Assembly: GCA_030593785.1 (NCBI GenBank)
Contig: JAUVGM010000193.1
Span: 1-5,245, forward strand
Source of the DNA: Gammaproteobacteria bacterium
GTDB taxonomy: Bacteria; Pseudomonadota; Gammaproteobacteria; UBA6429; Thiohalophilaceae
Direction of reading: 5' to 3'
DNA: 5,245 nucleotides
Part shown: piece by piece, positions 1 to 5,245 of the stretch
Numbering within the stretch: position 1 is the first letter of the stretch
How the letters are laid out: each line of letters begins with the position of its first letter
Translations under genes and position numbers: made by a program
The notes under the pieces: model-generated
The model's input: the letters and a program-made list of their open reading frames with translations, nothing else
Told to the model about the DNA's origin: nothing
The model's database searches: none

Positions 1-969
1 TGGATCACTGCGATCTTGCCAGATTTCTGAGAACTTACGATCCTTAACGTTACCTAAATTGTGATCCCACCAAAAAGTATCTGGATGTACATTACCCAGG
101 TTATCAATATTAGAAATATTAACGCCCGATGAGTTACCACCCCACTGCGCGAGTTTTGCACGCATATGTTGCAGTTTTTCAGGAAAGTGTTTTTCGATCC
201 AATATAATAAATAAACCCCGTCTGCATCATTATTGCCGGTAACAAACTCACGTTCACGACCTTCTTCTACATGTTTCCAACACGTATCAAATAATAAATC
301 CATGGCATCACGGGTCAACTGATGAACCACATCGTCTTTACGATTTTTATTGCCACGGCCTGCATAATTTAAATGAGAAAGGTAAAATTTATCAATATTT
401 TCCTGTTCCATAATATCGAGCAACGCAGGTAATTCGCTCGCATTATCCATCGTCAGAGTAAAACGCATACCGACTTTAATACCTGCTTCTCGACATAAAC
501 GAATACCTTTCATCGATTCATCATACGCTCCAATCTTGCGACGAAATTTATCATGCGTTTCACGTATACCGTCAATACTTATGCCAACATAGTCATAACC
601 AATGGCGGTAATATCATCTATATTTGATTCATCGATCATGGTGCCATTAGTTGAAAGCCCAACATAAAAGCCCATATCTTTTGCCCGCTTCGATATTTCA
701 AAAATATCTGGACGCATTAAAGGTTCACCACCGGATAAAATCAGCACTGGCACATGAAATGCTTTTAGATCATCCATCACCTTAAAGACTTCTTCAGTAC
801 TTAATTCTCCTGGGAAATCTTTATCGGCTGAAATAGAATAACAATGTTTACAGGTTAAATTACAACGACGGATCAAGTTCCAAATAACAACTGGACCTGG
901 TGGATTACGCTTCTCACCCATTGCAGTAGGTGATTTCAATTCACGCATATATTGGCTAATACGAAACAT
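1..969 (-). CDS. nirJ: NirJ, heme d1 biosynthesis radical SAM protein (3' end beyond window)
   Basis: Radical SAM enzyme of heme d1 synthesis. In the family it acts in the cytoplasm on 12,18-didecarboxysiroheme, removing the propionate side chains on two pyrrole rings on the way to the d1 oxo groups. I translated this frame by hand: 323 residues are open to the window edge with no stop. The radical SAM cluster motif CNLTCKHCY has its cysteines at residues 36, 40 and 43. SAM-binding elements follow: GGEP at 80-83, STNG at 106-109 and SIDG at 131-134. NirJ proteins are usually somewhat under 400 residues, so about 60-75 residues are missing, including the C-terminal cysteine-rich region that holds the auxiliary iron-sulfur cluster. 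The chosen ATG (967-969) has GAGG at 977-980, 7 bases upstream; Met8 and Met17 are less likely starts. It lies 36 bases after the sensor-domain gene and is the last gene visible. The related heme-pathway enzyme AhbC is an alternative, but the nir context strongly favours NirJ. Confidence 0.95.
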   Translation of the reverse strand, partial: MFRISQYMRELKSPTAMGEKRNPPGPVVIWNLIRRCNLTCKHCYSISADKDFPGELSTEEVFKVMDDLKAFHVPVLILSGGEPLMRPDIFEISKRAKDMGFYVGLSTNGTMIDESNIDDITAIGYDYVGISIDGIRETHDKFRRKIGAYDESMKGIRLCREAGIKVGMRFTLTMDNASELPALLDIMEQENIDKFYLSHLNYAGRGNKNRKDDVVHQLTRDAMDLLFDTCWKHVEEGREREFVTGNNDADGVYLLYWIEKHFPEKLQHMRAKLAQWGGNSSGVNISNIDNLGNVHPDTFWWDHNLGNVKDRKFSEIWQDRSDP

Positions 970-1005
970 TTTTTATCCTCACCCTACTGTTTTAGTTTTT
1001 ACTGT

Positions 1006-1809
1006 TTATTTCCCAAGCTTGTCATACAAGCCGGTTACTTCATTCATGCTAACAAGTATTTTTTCACTCGAAATAGCAATCAGCAGAGGAATAAAACGCC
1101 CTTTTTTTAAACGAAAGCTACGTTCAAAAATACTCCACTGAGTTTTTGTTTCCTCTAATACTTCATTGATTTTTTTTGTATTCATCTTCGAAGATGACAA
1201 TTTATTTAATGCCGTAGAAAACTCATTCCCGGAATTTTGCATTAATTTAAATGATTTATCTGCATTCACACCCCATGCAGTGAGCATGTAATATTTTGCG
1301 ATACGTTGCGACAGCATCCTTTGTCGTCCGGAAGTATTAACAATTTTTGCCAATTTAGAACCAGAGCTTTTTTGTAGTATTAATACGACTTGATGTGTAG
1401 CTTTAAGTAAATTGTTATCTTTAGCAACTAACTTCTTAACACCCTCTTTTGAAACTTTACCAAGTGCAATATTTCTAAATGGCGTCCAAAGTGCTTCAAC
1501 CTTAGCAAGACTTTTTTTAGTGTTTTTATTTTTACTAAAGCGTTTAAGTTCGGAGAGTTGTTTTTCGAATAATTCTACGGATAATAATAATTGTTCATTG
1601 GCCTCATCAATTTGTACACCCAGCCCAACCATACTATAAGCTTTAACGATTCTCTGGCTCAACATACGTTGGCGACCTGCTTTATTAATGGCAGATGCGT
1701 ATGTGTTTATGACTTCAGCTTGAACCTCAGTAAAAACTAAAGGTAGCGATACCAATAACACAACAAACCAAATTCTGATATCAAATTTGTGGAACCTGTT
1801 AGAACGCAT
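1006..1809 (-). CDS. Secreted protein with two tandem NarX/PilJ-type P-box sensor domains
   Basis: A 267-residue protein with a Sec-type N-terminus: basic residues up to R12, a hydrophobic core at about 13-27, and a plausible cleavage after VQA (residue 31). The mature part contains two similar units, about 35-140 and 151-262. Each opens with a near-identical motif: AINKAGRQRMLSQRI at 40-54 and a VNTSGRQRMLSQRI copy at 157-170. Each continues with a W..F element (W108/F111 and W225/F228) and a final helix. The motif resembles the P-box of the nitrate sensors NarX/NarQ and the PilJ N-terminal domain (PF13675-like). No second membrane segment, HAMP, kinase or methyl-accepting domain follows, so it is probably a soluble periplasmic protein. 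The mature part is Lys-rich. The ATG has AGGAG at 1816-1820, 6 bases upstream. It sits 23 bases after nirH and 36 bases before nirJ, so it is very likely co-transcribed. Ligand binding, plausibly nitrate or nitrite, is inferred from the motif and context; no established gene name is known to me. Confidence 0.85.
   Translation of the reverse strand: MRSNRFHKFDIRIWFVVLLVSLPLVFTEVQAEVINTYASAINKAGRQRMLSQRIVKAYSMVGLGVQIDEANEQLLLSVELFEKQLSELKRFSKNKNTKKSLAKVEALWTPFRNIALGKVSKEGVKKLVAKDNNLLKATHQVVLILQKSSGSKLAKIVNTSGRQRMLSQRIAKYYMLTAWGVNADKSFKLMQNSGNEFSTALNKLSSSKMNTKKINEVLEETKTQWSIFERSFRLKKGRFIPLLIAISSEKILVSMNEVTGLYDKLGK
1024..1359 (-). repeat. Coding repeat unit 2: P-box-like sensor domain, residues about 151-262
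   Basis: Second half of the duplicated sensor protein. The P-box copy (about residues 156-170, bases 1300-1344) shares the ten residues GRQRMLSQRI with unit 1, and W225/F228 correspond to W108/F111. Outside these anchors the two units have diverged clearly, which suggests an old duplication, not a recent one. The limits are approximate. Confidence 0.7.
1390..1707 (-). repeat. Coding repeat unit 1: P-box-like sensor domain, residues about 35-140
   Basis: First half of the duplicated sensor protein. The P-box-like segment (residues 40-54, bases 1648-1692) contains GRQRMLSQRI. It is followed by a helix-rich stretch with W108 and F111 and a closing helix around 127-147. It aligns by eye with the second unit in motif order and spacing. 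The limits are approximate. Confidence 0.7.
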
Positions 1810-1832
1810 TAATTTCTCCTAAATTACTATTG

Positions 1833-2360
1833 TCACAGGTTAAATCGTAAACCCGTTTTCTTTAAAATTTTTGTGCTGAATAAAATATCATGGCCCCTGT
1901 CATTTTCACCAAGTAACTCACCAATGGTTGCCATTAATTTTCTCGCCTCATCATGATCATGCGCATGCACCATGGCAAATAAATTATAAGGCCACTCTGG
2001 TAAGAACCGTGGTCGATGATAACAATGGCTGACAAAATCAAGCTCACCCACTTTCTTACCCAATTCACTAATGCGTTCATCAGGCACATCCCATACTGTC
2101 ATACCATTGGCCTTATAACCTAAAGCATAATGATTGGGCACTGCGGCAATACGTCGAATGATTCCATTTTCTTTCATGGCTTTCATTCGGGAAATTACGT
2201 CACTTGAATTAATACCCAGGCGTTGTGCAATATTTTCATAGGGCCGAGAAACAAGTGGTAAACCGGATTGAGTTAAATCAATAATTTTTCGATCAACATC
2301 ATCGAGTAAAGCAACCTGCTCCATTTCAACTTGTTCCTGCTGTACTAATGCATCTTTCAT
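1833..2360 (-). CDS. nirH: NirH, siroheme decarboxylase subunit (Lrp/AsnC-like)
   Basis: Subunit of siroheme decarboxylase, which removes the acetate carboxyls at C12 and C18 of siroheme to give 12,18-didecarboxysiroheme in the cytoplasm; NirH pairs with NirG. The protein has 175 residues, close to Pseudomonas NirH. A winged-helix Lrp/AsnC-like region spans about residues 20-75 (VDRKIIDL, then IAQRLGI). A ferredoxin-like domain follows with CYHRPR at 113-118 and WPYNLF at 123-128, the signature shared with NirL in this operon. A histidine-rich stretch (VHAHDHDEA, from 131) lies next to it. The start is uncertain: the ATG at 2358-2360 has no clear Shine-Dalgarno in the 12-base gap after nirG, while an in-frame ATG at 2322-2324 has AGGA 10 bases upstream and would give 163 residues. 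The Lrp-like fold is a heme-pathway adaptation and should not be read as a transcription factor. The NirH and not NirL assignment rests on gene order. Confidence 0.93.
   Translation of the reverse strand: MKDALVQQEQVEMEQVALLDDVDRKIIDLTQSGLPLVSRPYENIAQRLGINSSDVISRMKAMKENGIIRRIAAVPNHYALGYKANGMTVWDVPDERISELGKKVGELDFVSHCYHRPRFLPEWPYNLFAMVHAHDHDEARKLMATIGELLGENDRGHDILFSTKILKKTGLRFNL
2335..2338 (-). promoter_or_regulatory. Candidate Shine-Dalgarno for an alternative nirH start
   Basis: AGGA within nirH codons 7-9, 10 bases before the in-frame ATG at 2322-2324. The first ATG (2358-2360) is preceded only by an AT-rich stretch without an AGG core. The spacing is a little long, so this site is possible but not proven. 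Translational coupling from nirG would explain the first start equally well. Confidence 0.35.
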
Positions 2361-2372
2361 AATTTGAAATAT

Positions 2373-2816
2373 TTAAACCGGTAACCGCAAGCCAATATAG
2401 TATTCCTCAAGCTTAGGCATATTGAAAACTTTCATTCCGATCTTTTTCTCGATATCACTATTCACTTCAGCAATTTTCTCTGGTGAATCGGTAGCCAATA
2501 CGTACCACATATTATAATCATGATCGCGCTTATAATTATGAGCCACTTCCGGGTAACTGTTTACAATTTCAGTCACCTTATCAAAATCATCTTCAGGAAC
2601 GCGAACAGCAACCAGACTAAATGCTCCACCTAACTTTTGCGCATCATACATTGGTCCGAACCGGGATAAGGTGTTTTCATCAAGTAGATTGGAGAGGCGT
2701 TCTAATAACTCTCGTTCCTCAATGCCAAGTTGCCTGGCAACTTCTAAATAAGGTTCTTCAGATAAAGGAAAGCCCGCCTGTAAAAGGTTAATGATTTTTC
2801 GATCTAAAACATCCAC
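2373..2816 (-). CDS. nirG: NirG, siroheme decarboxylase subunit (Lrp/AsnC-like), GTG start
   Basis: Partner of NirH in the siroheme decarboxylase step of heme d1 synthesis. It has 147 residues, the same as I recall for Pseudomonas NirG. The N-terminal winged helix begins almost at once (VLDRKIINL at 3-11, VARQLGI to about 32). The C-terminal ferredoxin-like domain carries HNYKRDHDYNMW at 93-104, the His-rich signature also present in NirD and in the archaeal/sulfate-reducer homologue AhbB, where such histidines are implicated in substrate or heme binding. The start codon is GTG (2814-2816), supported by GGAAGG at 2823-2828, 6 bases upstream. The only nearby upstream ATG is out of frame, so GTG is the best start. 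The gap from nirL is 23 bases and to nirH 12 bases. It could only be confused with NirD; its shorter length and position after nirL settle it as NirG. Confidence 0.94.
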   Translation of the reverse strand: MDVLDRKIINLLQAGFPLSEEPYLEVARQLGIEERELLERLSNLLDENTLSRFGPMYDAQKLGGAFSLVAVRVPEDDFDKVTEIVNSYPEVAHNYKRDHDYNMWYVLATDSPEKIAEVNSDIEKKIGMKVFNMPKLEEYYIGLRLPV

Positions 2817-2822
2817 AAATCA

Positions 2823-2828
2823 CCTTCC
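2823..2828 (-). promoter_or_regulatory. Ribosome binding site for the GTG-started nirG
   Basis: GGAAGG, 6 bases before the GTG at 2814-2816. It fixes the non-ATG start of nirG, because no in-frame ATG lies close by and the winged-helix domain begins directly after the GTG. Confidence 0.75.
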
Positions 2829-2839
2829 ATTTAATAGTC

Positions 2840-3361
2840 TTAACGATAAATCGCACCACGTTGTTTAAAACGACGGGTGCTGAATAATACTTTATGTCCG
2901 ATTTCATCAAGATGACAGCGTTCAGCTAACAGTTGTATGTTTGCTAATACATCATCCCGATCCTTACCATGAATCATGGTAAATAAATTATATGGCCAGT
3001 CAGGTAGTCTGCGTGGACGACGATAACATAGGGTGACAAAATCAAATTGTCCCATACATAAACCCAGCTCACTTACCGTTTCGTCAGGGATATCCCATAC
3101 TGTCATGGCGTTAGCACGGTATCCCAATTCATGATGACGCACAACAACACCAAAACGTTTAATAACTTTAGTTTCGTTTAAATTTTTTATACGTTGAATA
3201 ACTTCTTTCTCATCAAGATTCAGTTGCTTTGCTAAATCTGCATACGGTGTTGGAGTAAGAGGTAATCCTGTTTGTATCAACGTGATCAATGCCTGATCCT
3301 GTTCATCAAGCACCGCTTGTTTTGGTAACGATGGAAGACGGTATTTCACTTTCATATCCAT
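2840..3361 (-). CDS. nirL: NirL, siroheme decarboxylase subunit (Lrp/AsnC-like)
   Basis: Partner of NirD in siroheme decarboxylation. It has 173 residues, matching Pseudomonas NirL (about 174). After a 17-residue leader comes the winged-helix region (LDEQDQALITL from 18, LAKQLNL to about 49, ending near 75). The ferredoxin-like domain has MTVWDIPDE at 86-94, CYRRPR at 112-117 and WPYNLF at 122-127, all closely matched in NirH. It starts only 2 bases after the nirD stop. Its Shine-Dalgarno AAGGA (3369-3373) lies inside the last codons of nirD, 7 bases from the ATG, so the two genes are probably translationally coupled. This fits NirD and NirL forming one complex; in some denitrifiers they are fused into a single NirDL chain. 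A second ATG at 3353-3355 (Met3) is a minor alternative. Confidence 0.94.
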   Translation of the reverse strand: MDMKVKYRLPSLPKQAVLDEQDQALITLIQTGLPLTPTPYADLAKQLNLDEKEVIQRIKNLNETKVIKRFGVVVRHHELGYRANAMTVWDIPDETVSELGLCMGQFDFVTLCYRRPRRLPDWPYNLFTMIHGKDRDDVLANIQLLAERCHLDEIGHKVLFSTRRFKQRGAIYR

Positions 3362-3363
3362 AG

Positions 3364-3885
3364 TTAATTCCTTGCCTCAAGTTTATGTTCGAGAACAGGA
3401 TCAAAATCGAGATCAAAACCCAAATCAATGTGAAAATCTTCAAGCATAGGCAAATACATAACTGAATGGCCACTTCGATATTCTATGTCATCAAGAACAG
3501 AATTTAACGTATGTTCATCACTTGCGGTTAAAACAAACCATAAATTGTAGTGGTGTTCACGTTGGTAGTTATGATTCACTTCACTGTATTCATTGACCAT
3601 CGCGGCAACCGTTTCTAATTCATTCTCTGGTATCGCCATTGCAGCCAAGGTACTGGCACCAATGCTATTCGCTCTGAATACTGCTCCTACACGGCTAACA
3701 TAGCCATCATTCTGAAGTTGCTTCAATGTTTCAATAACAACTTCTTCACTACTACCGATTTCATCAGCAATTTTTTTAAAAGGTCTTGAAACCAGAGGAA
3801 AGCCATGTTGAAAATCATTTAACAAATGTTTCTCAATACTATTTAATTGCTGCTTATTTAATTTGTTATCAGTATTTAAATTCAT
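3364..3885 (-). CDS. nirD: NirD, siroheme decarboxylase subunit (Lrp/AsnC-like)
   Basis: Partner of NirL in the siroheme decarboxylase that feeds heme d1 synthesis. It has 173 residues from the ATG at 3883-3885. The reading frame could begin two codons earlier at a TTG (3889-3891), but AGGA at 3893-3896 is 7 bases from the ATG and only 1 base from the TTG, so I choose the ATG. The winged-helix part spans about residues 15-70 (IADEIGSSEE around 39-48). The ferredoxin-like domain carries HNYQREHHYNLW at 105-116, equivalent to 93-104 of NirG. Compared with NirG it has about 15 extra N-terminal residues and an acidic/hydrophobic C-terminal tail after FHIDLGF. The length exceeds the roughly 150 residues I recall for Pseudomonas NirD. 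It sits 17 bases after nirF and is tightly joined to nirL. Confidence 0.93.
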   Translation of the reverse strand: MNLNTDNKLNKQQLNSIEKHLLNDFQHGFPLVSRPFKKIADEIGSSEEVVIETLKQLQNDGYVSRVGAVFRANSIGASTLAAMAIPENELETVAAMVNEYSEVNHNYQREHHYNLWFVLTASDEHTLNSVLDDIEYRSGHSVMYLPMLEDFHIDLGFDLDFDPVLEHKLEARN

Positions 3886-3892
3886 AAACAAT

Positions 3893-3896
3893 TCCT
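3893..3896 (-). promoter_or_regulatory. Ribosome binding site deciding the nirD start
   Basis: AGGA in the 17-base gap between nirF and nirD. Its 7-base distance to the ATG at 3883-3885 is normal, while a 1-base distance to the TTG at 3889-3891 would be far too short. This favours the ATG as the true start. Confidence 0.7.
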
Positions 3897-3902
3897 ACTG
3901 AG

Positions 3903-5075
3903 TTATAAGCCAATACGATGTGCGCGGCTGGTAAAGAAAATACCACTTGGTTTTTCCATTGGTAAACTCGTTAATGCCTTGAAACTATCTGTATCATAAA
4001 CAGTTACTTTTCCTGCATCTCGAGCAGAGATCCAGACATGTTCACCTCGCGGGGTAAACTCCATATGTAAAACTGCTTTACCCGGTTTTAATGTTTTTAC
4101 AATTTTTAAACTCTCAGTATCAATGACCTGCACGGTGTCATTTTTTGGATAAGCATAATTTACCCACACTTGTCTTCCATCCGGGCGAGCCATAACAAAC
4201 ACGGGCTGTCCATGCACCGAAATCGTTTTAATCTTTTTCCAGTTGCGACGATTAACAACTAAAACCTGATCACGTCCTACTGATGGCAAGAAAACATAAT
4301 CATCCGTCATTGCCCAGCCTTCTAGATGCGGCATTTTATAAACCGGCATTTTTTTTGTACCCCGGCCATAATTATTCAGGATACGTTTAACACCTTTTTC
4401 CGGGTGCCATAAGTCCAGCAAGGCAAGGCCATCTTCGCCAAATAATCCTGCAATATAATAACGTCCATCCGGTGTAATCAAACCATCATAGGGTTGCCGG
4501 CCTATGTTTTTGAAGCGAGTAATCTTTGCTTTTCCTGTGCTGAAGTCTGCTATCCAGATTTCACCCGCATCATAAAGCGAAAATACAAAACGTTGTCCCG
4601 GTGCATCAACCAGCCCAACTACTTTTGACTGCTGATTATCTTTACCATAAGTCGCAGGAATATTTTCAACTAGCTCAAGCGTAGTCGCATTAAAAACTTT
4701 TACTCCACCGGGTGTGTAATTTGAAACGGCAACCAGTTTTCCATCTTGTGAGATTGCGCCACCGATACTGTTTCCCGCCTGGATAATACGCTTAGTTATT
4801 TCACCTTTAAGAATATCAACCTTGGTCAATCCTCCATCTCGACCAAACACATAGGCAAATCGCGCATCACGTGAGTAGACAATTGAGGCATGGGATAAGT
4901 CACCCAGTCCATTAACTTGTTTTAATGCTACCCGTTGTGTTGAATCAATTATCGTTACACTTCCGGTGGCACGTTCAATTACCACACCTAAATCACCAGT
5001 ACCCCGTAAAGTATTGCAAGCACTTAATGGTAACGTTGCAACCATGAATAAAAACAATATTTTAAACTTATTCAT
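3903..5075 (-). CDS. nirF: NirF, periplasmic heme d1 biosynthesis lipoprotein (beta-propeller)
   Basis: NirF is required for a late, periplasmic step of heme d1 formation and is related to the d1-binding eight-bladed beta-propeller of nitrite reductase NirS; its exact reaction is unsettled. It has 390 residues, the usual size. The N-terminus is a lipoprotein signal: basic start, hydrophobic core at 5-17, lipobox LSAC with Cys20 as the predicted lipidated residue. The rest reads as propeller blades with recurrent strand signatures such as YSRDARFAYVFGRDG (67-81), SQDGKLVAVSNY (109-120), TPDGRYYIAGLF (201-212), RPDGRQVWVNYA (297-308) and TPRGEHVWISARD (341-353). H62 in LSHASIVYS probably matches the conserved histidine studied in Paracoccus NirF. 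No CxxCH heme c site is present, which separates it from NirS and NirN. The ATG has AAAGG at 5084-5088, 8 bases upstream, inside the end of nirC, which it overlaps by 8 bases. Confidence 0.95.
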   Translation of the reverse strand: MNKFKILFLFMVATLPLSACNTLRGTGDLGVVIERATGSVTIIDSTQRVALKQVNGLGDLSHASIVYSRDARFAYVFGRDGGLTKVDILKGEITKRIIQAGNSIGGAISQDGKLVAVSNYTPGGVKVFNATTLELVENIPATYGKDNQQSKVVGLVDAPGQRFVFSLYDAGEIWIADFSTGKAKITRFKNIGRQPYDGLITPDGRYYIAGLFGEDGLALLDLWHPEKGVKRILNNYGRGTKKMPVYKMPHLEGWAMTDDYVFLPSVGRDQVLVVNRRNWKKIKTISVHGQPVFVMARPDGRQVWVNYAYPKNDTVQVIDTESLKIVKTLKPGKAVLHMEFTPRGEHVWISARDAGKVTVYDTDSFKALTSLPMEKPSGIFFTSRAHRIGL

Positions 5076-5244
5076 GCTTTGTGCCTTTGTATAAAGTATT
5101 AACCATCCAGTTAATTTCCTGCTTTGTTAATATTTTATTCCATGGCGGCATTGGTGTTCCTGGTCGACCATATGCGATCGTTGTTTCAATCAATTCACGA
5201 GGCTTATTCTTCAGTACTTCAGGTGTTAATGCCGGGCCAAGCCC
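5068..5244 (-). CDS. nirC: C-terminal part of a small c-type cytochrome, probably NirC (5' end beyond window)
   Basis: Hand translation gives 58 residues up to a TAA at 5068-5070; the start and the CxxCH heme site lie outside the window. The visible part begins GLGPALTPEVL, typical of the stretch just after the heme-binding CxxCH in class I cytochromes c. It holds GRPGTPMPPW (residues 26-35), where Met32 is the likely axial heme ligand, then the C-terminal helix LTKQEINWMVNTLY. In nir operons the cytochrome directly before nirF is usually NirC, a periplasmic cytochrome c55x linked to heme d1 maturation and electron transfer to NirS. It overlaps nirF by 8 bases, which suggests translational coupling. 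NirM or another cytochrome c55x cannot be ruled out from the fragment. NirN is excluded because its cytochrome domain is followed by a propeller, not a stop. Confidence 0.85.
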   Translation of the reverse strand, partial: GLGPALTPEVLKNKPRELIETTIAYGRPGTPMPPWNKILTKQEINWMVNTLYKGTKHE

Positions 5245-5245
5245 A

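Noticed and set aside
54..257. 67-codon open frame on the minus strand
   Set aside because: It lies wholly inside nirJ in another frame, has no recognisable domain or ribosome site, and nirJ is strongly supported by its radical SAM motifs.
970..1005. Promoter or terminator in the gap before nirJ
   Set aside because: No GC-rich hairpin with a T-run and no convincing -35/-10 pair are visible in 36 AT-rich bases; read-through from the upstream genes is the simpler view.
1412..1639. 75-codon open frame on the plus strand
   Set aside because: It is antisense to the sensor-domain gene; its Leu/Ser/Phe-rich product is what the complement of a Lys/Leu-rich coding region tends to give, and no start signal supports it.
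1006..1809. The extra gene as a truncated chemoreceptor or NarX pseudogene
   Set aside because: It has a good ribosome site, an intact signal peptide, a complete second repeat unit and a stop directly after it, and the following DNA is intact nirJ with no remnant of HAMP or kinase domains.
1833..3885. Four Lrp/AsnC-like proteins as transcriptional regulators
   Set aside because: Their winged-helix and ferredoxin-like folds resemble Lrp, but the HNYxRxHxYN and CYxRPR...WPYNLF signatures and the nir gene order identify siroheme decarboxylase subunits.
1..5245. tRNA, rRNA, CRISPR array or insertion sequence
   Set aside because: Almost the whole window is coding on one strand with gaps of at most 36 bases, and no repeat-spacer pattern, transposase or structured RNA is visible.

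Overview
The window is a tightly packed stretch of a heme d1 biosynthesis (nir) operon from a denitrifying bacterium. Every gene lies on the minus strand, so transcription runs from the high-coordinate end to the low-coordinate end. The order is nirC (3' end only), nirF, nirD, nirL, nirG, nirH, a NarX/PilJ-type sensor-domain gene, and nirJ (5' portion only). The order nirC-F-D-L-G-H-J matches the Pseudomonas-type nirS cluster, with four separate siroheme decarboxylase genes, except for the extra gene between nirH and nirJ. The DNA is AT-rich (about 40% GC by eye, lower in the extra gene). Together with the unfused nirD/nirL/nirG/nirH arrangement, this suggests a low-GC proteobacterium, most likely a gammaproteobacterium, possibly of the sulfur-oxidising or marine kind. 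The taxonomic placement is inference only.

Layout: at 5068-5244 is the C-terminal part of a small c-type cytochrome (NirC-like), whose stop overlaps the start of nirF (3903-5075, a lipoprotein beta-propeller related to the d1 domain of NirS). Next come four Lrp/AsnC-like paralogues: nirD (3364-3885), nirL (2840-3361), nirG (2373-2816, GTG start) and nirH (1833-2360). They are followed by the extra gene (1006-1809), a predicted secreted protein with two tandem NarX/PilJ P-box-like units. nirJ (1-969), a radical SAM enzyme, runs off the window. No intergenic gap exceeds 36 bases, no terminator is visible, and the operon promoter must lie beyond position 5245.

How the genes work together (known for the families): NirDL and NirGH decarboxylate siroheme to 12,18-didecarboxysiroheme, and NirJ then removes two further propionates by radical SAM chemistry. 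NirF works in the periplasm at a late step, and NirC is a periplasmic cytochrome of the pathway. The product, heme d1, is inserted into cytochrome cd1 nitrite reductase NirS. nirS, nirE and nirN are not in this window.

The most notable element is the gene between nirH and nirJ. It encodes a standalone, signal-peptide-bearing protein with a duplicated nitrate-sensor-like domain and no transmitter or kinase. It may be a periplasmic nitrate/nitrite-binding accessory protein tied to nitrite respiration. That role is a hypothesis.
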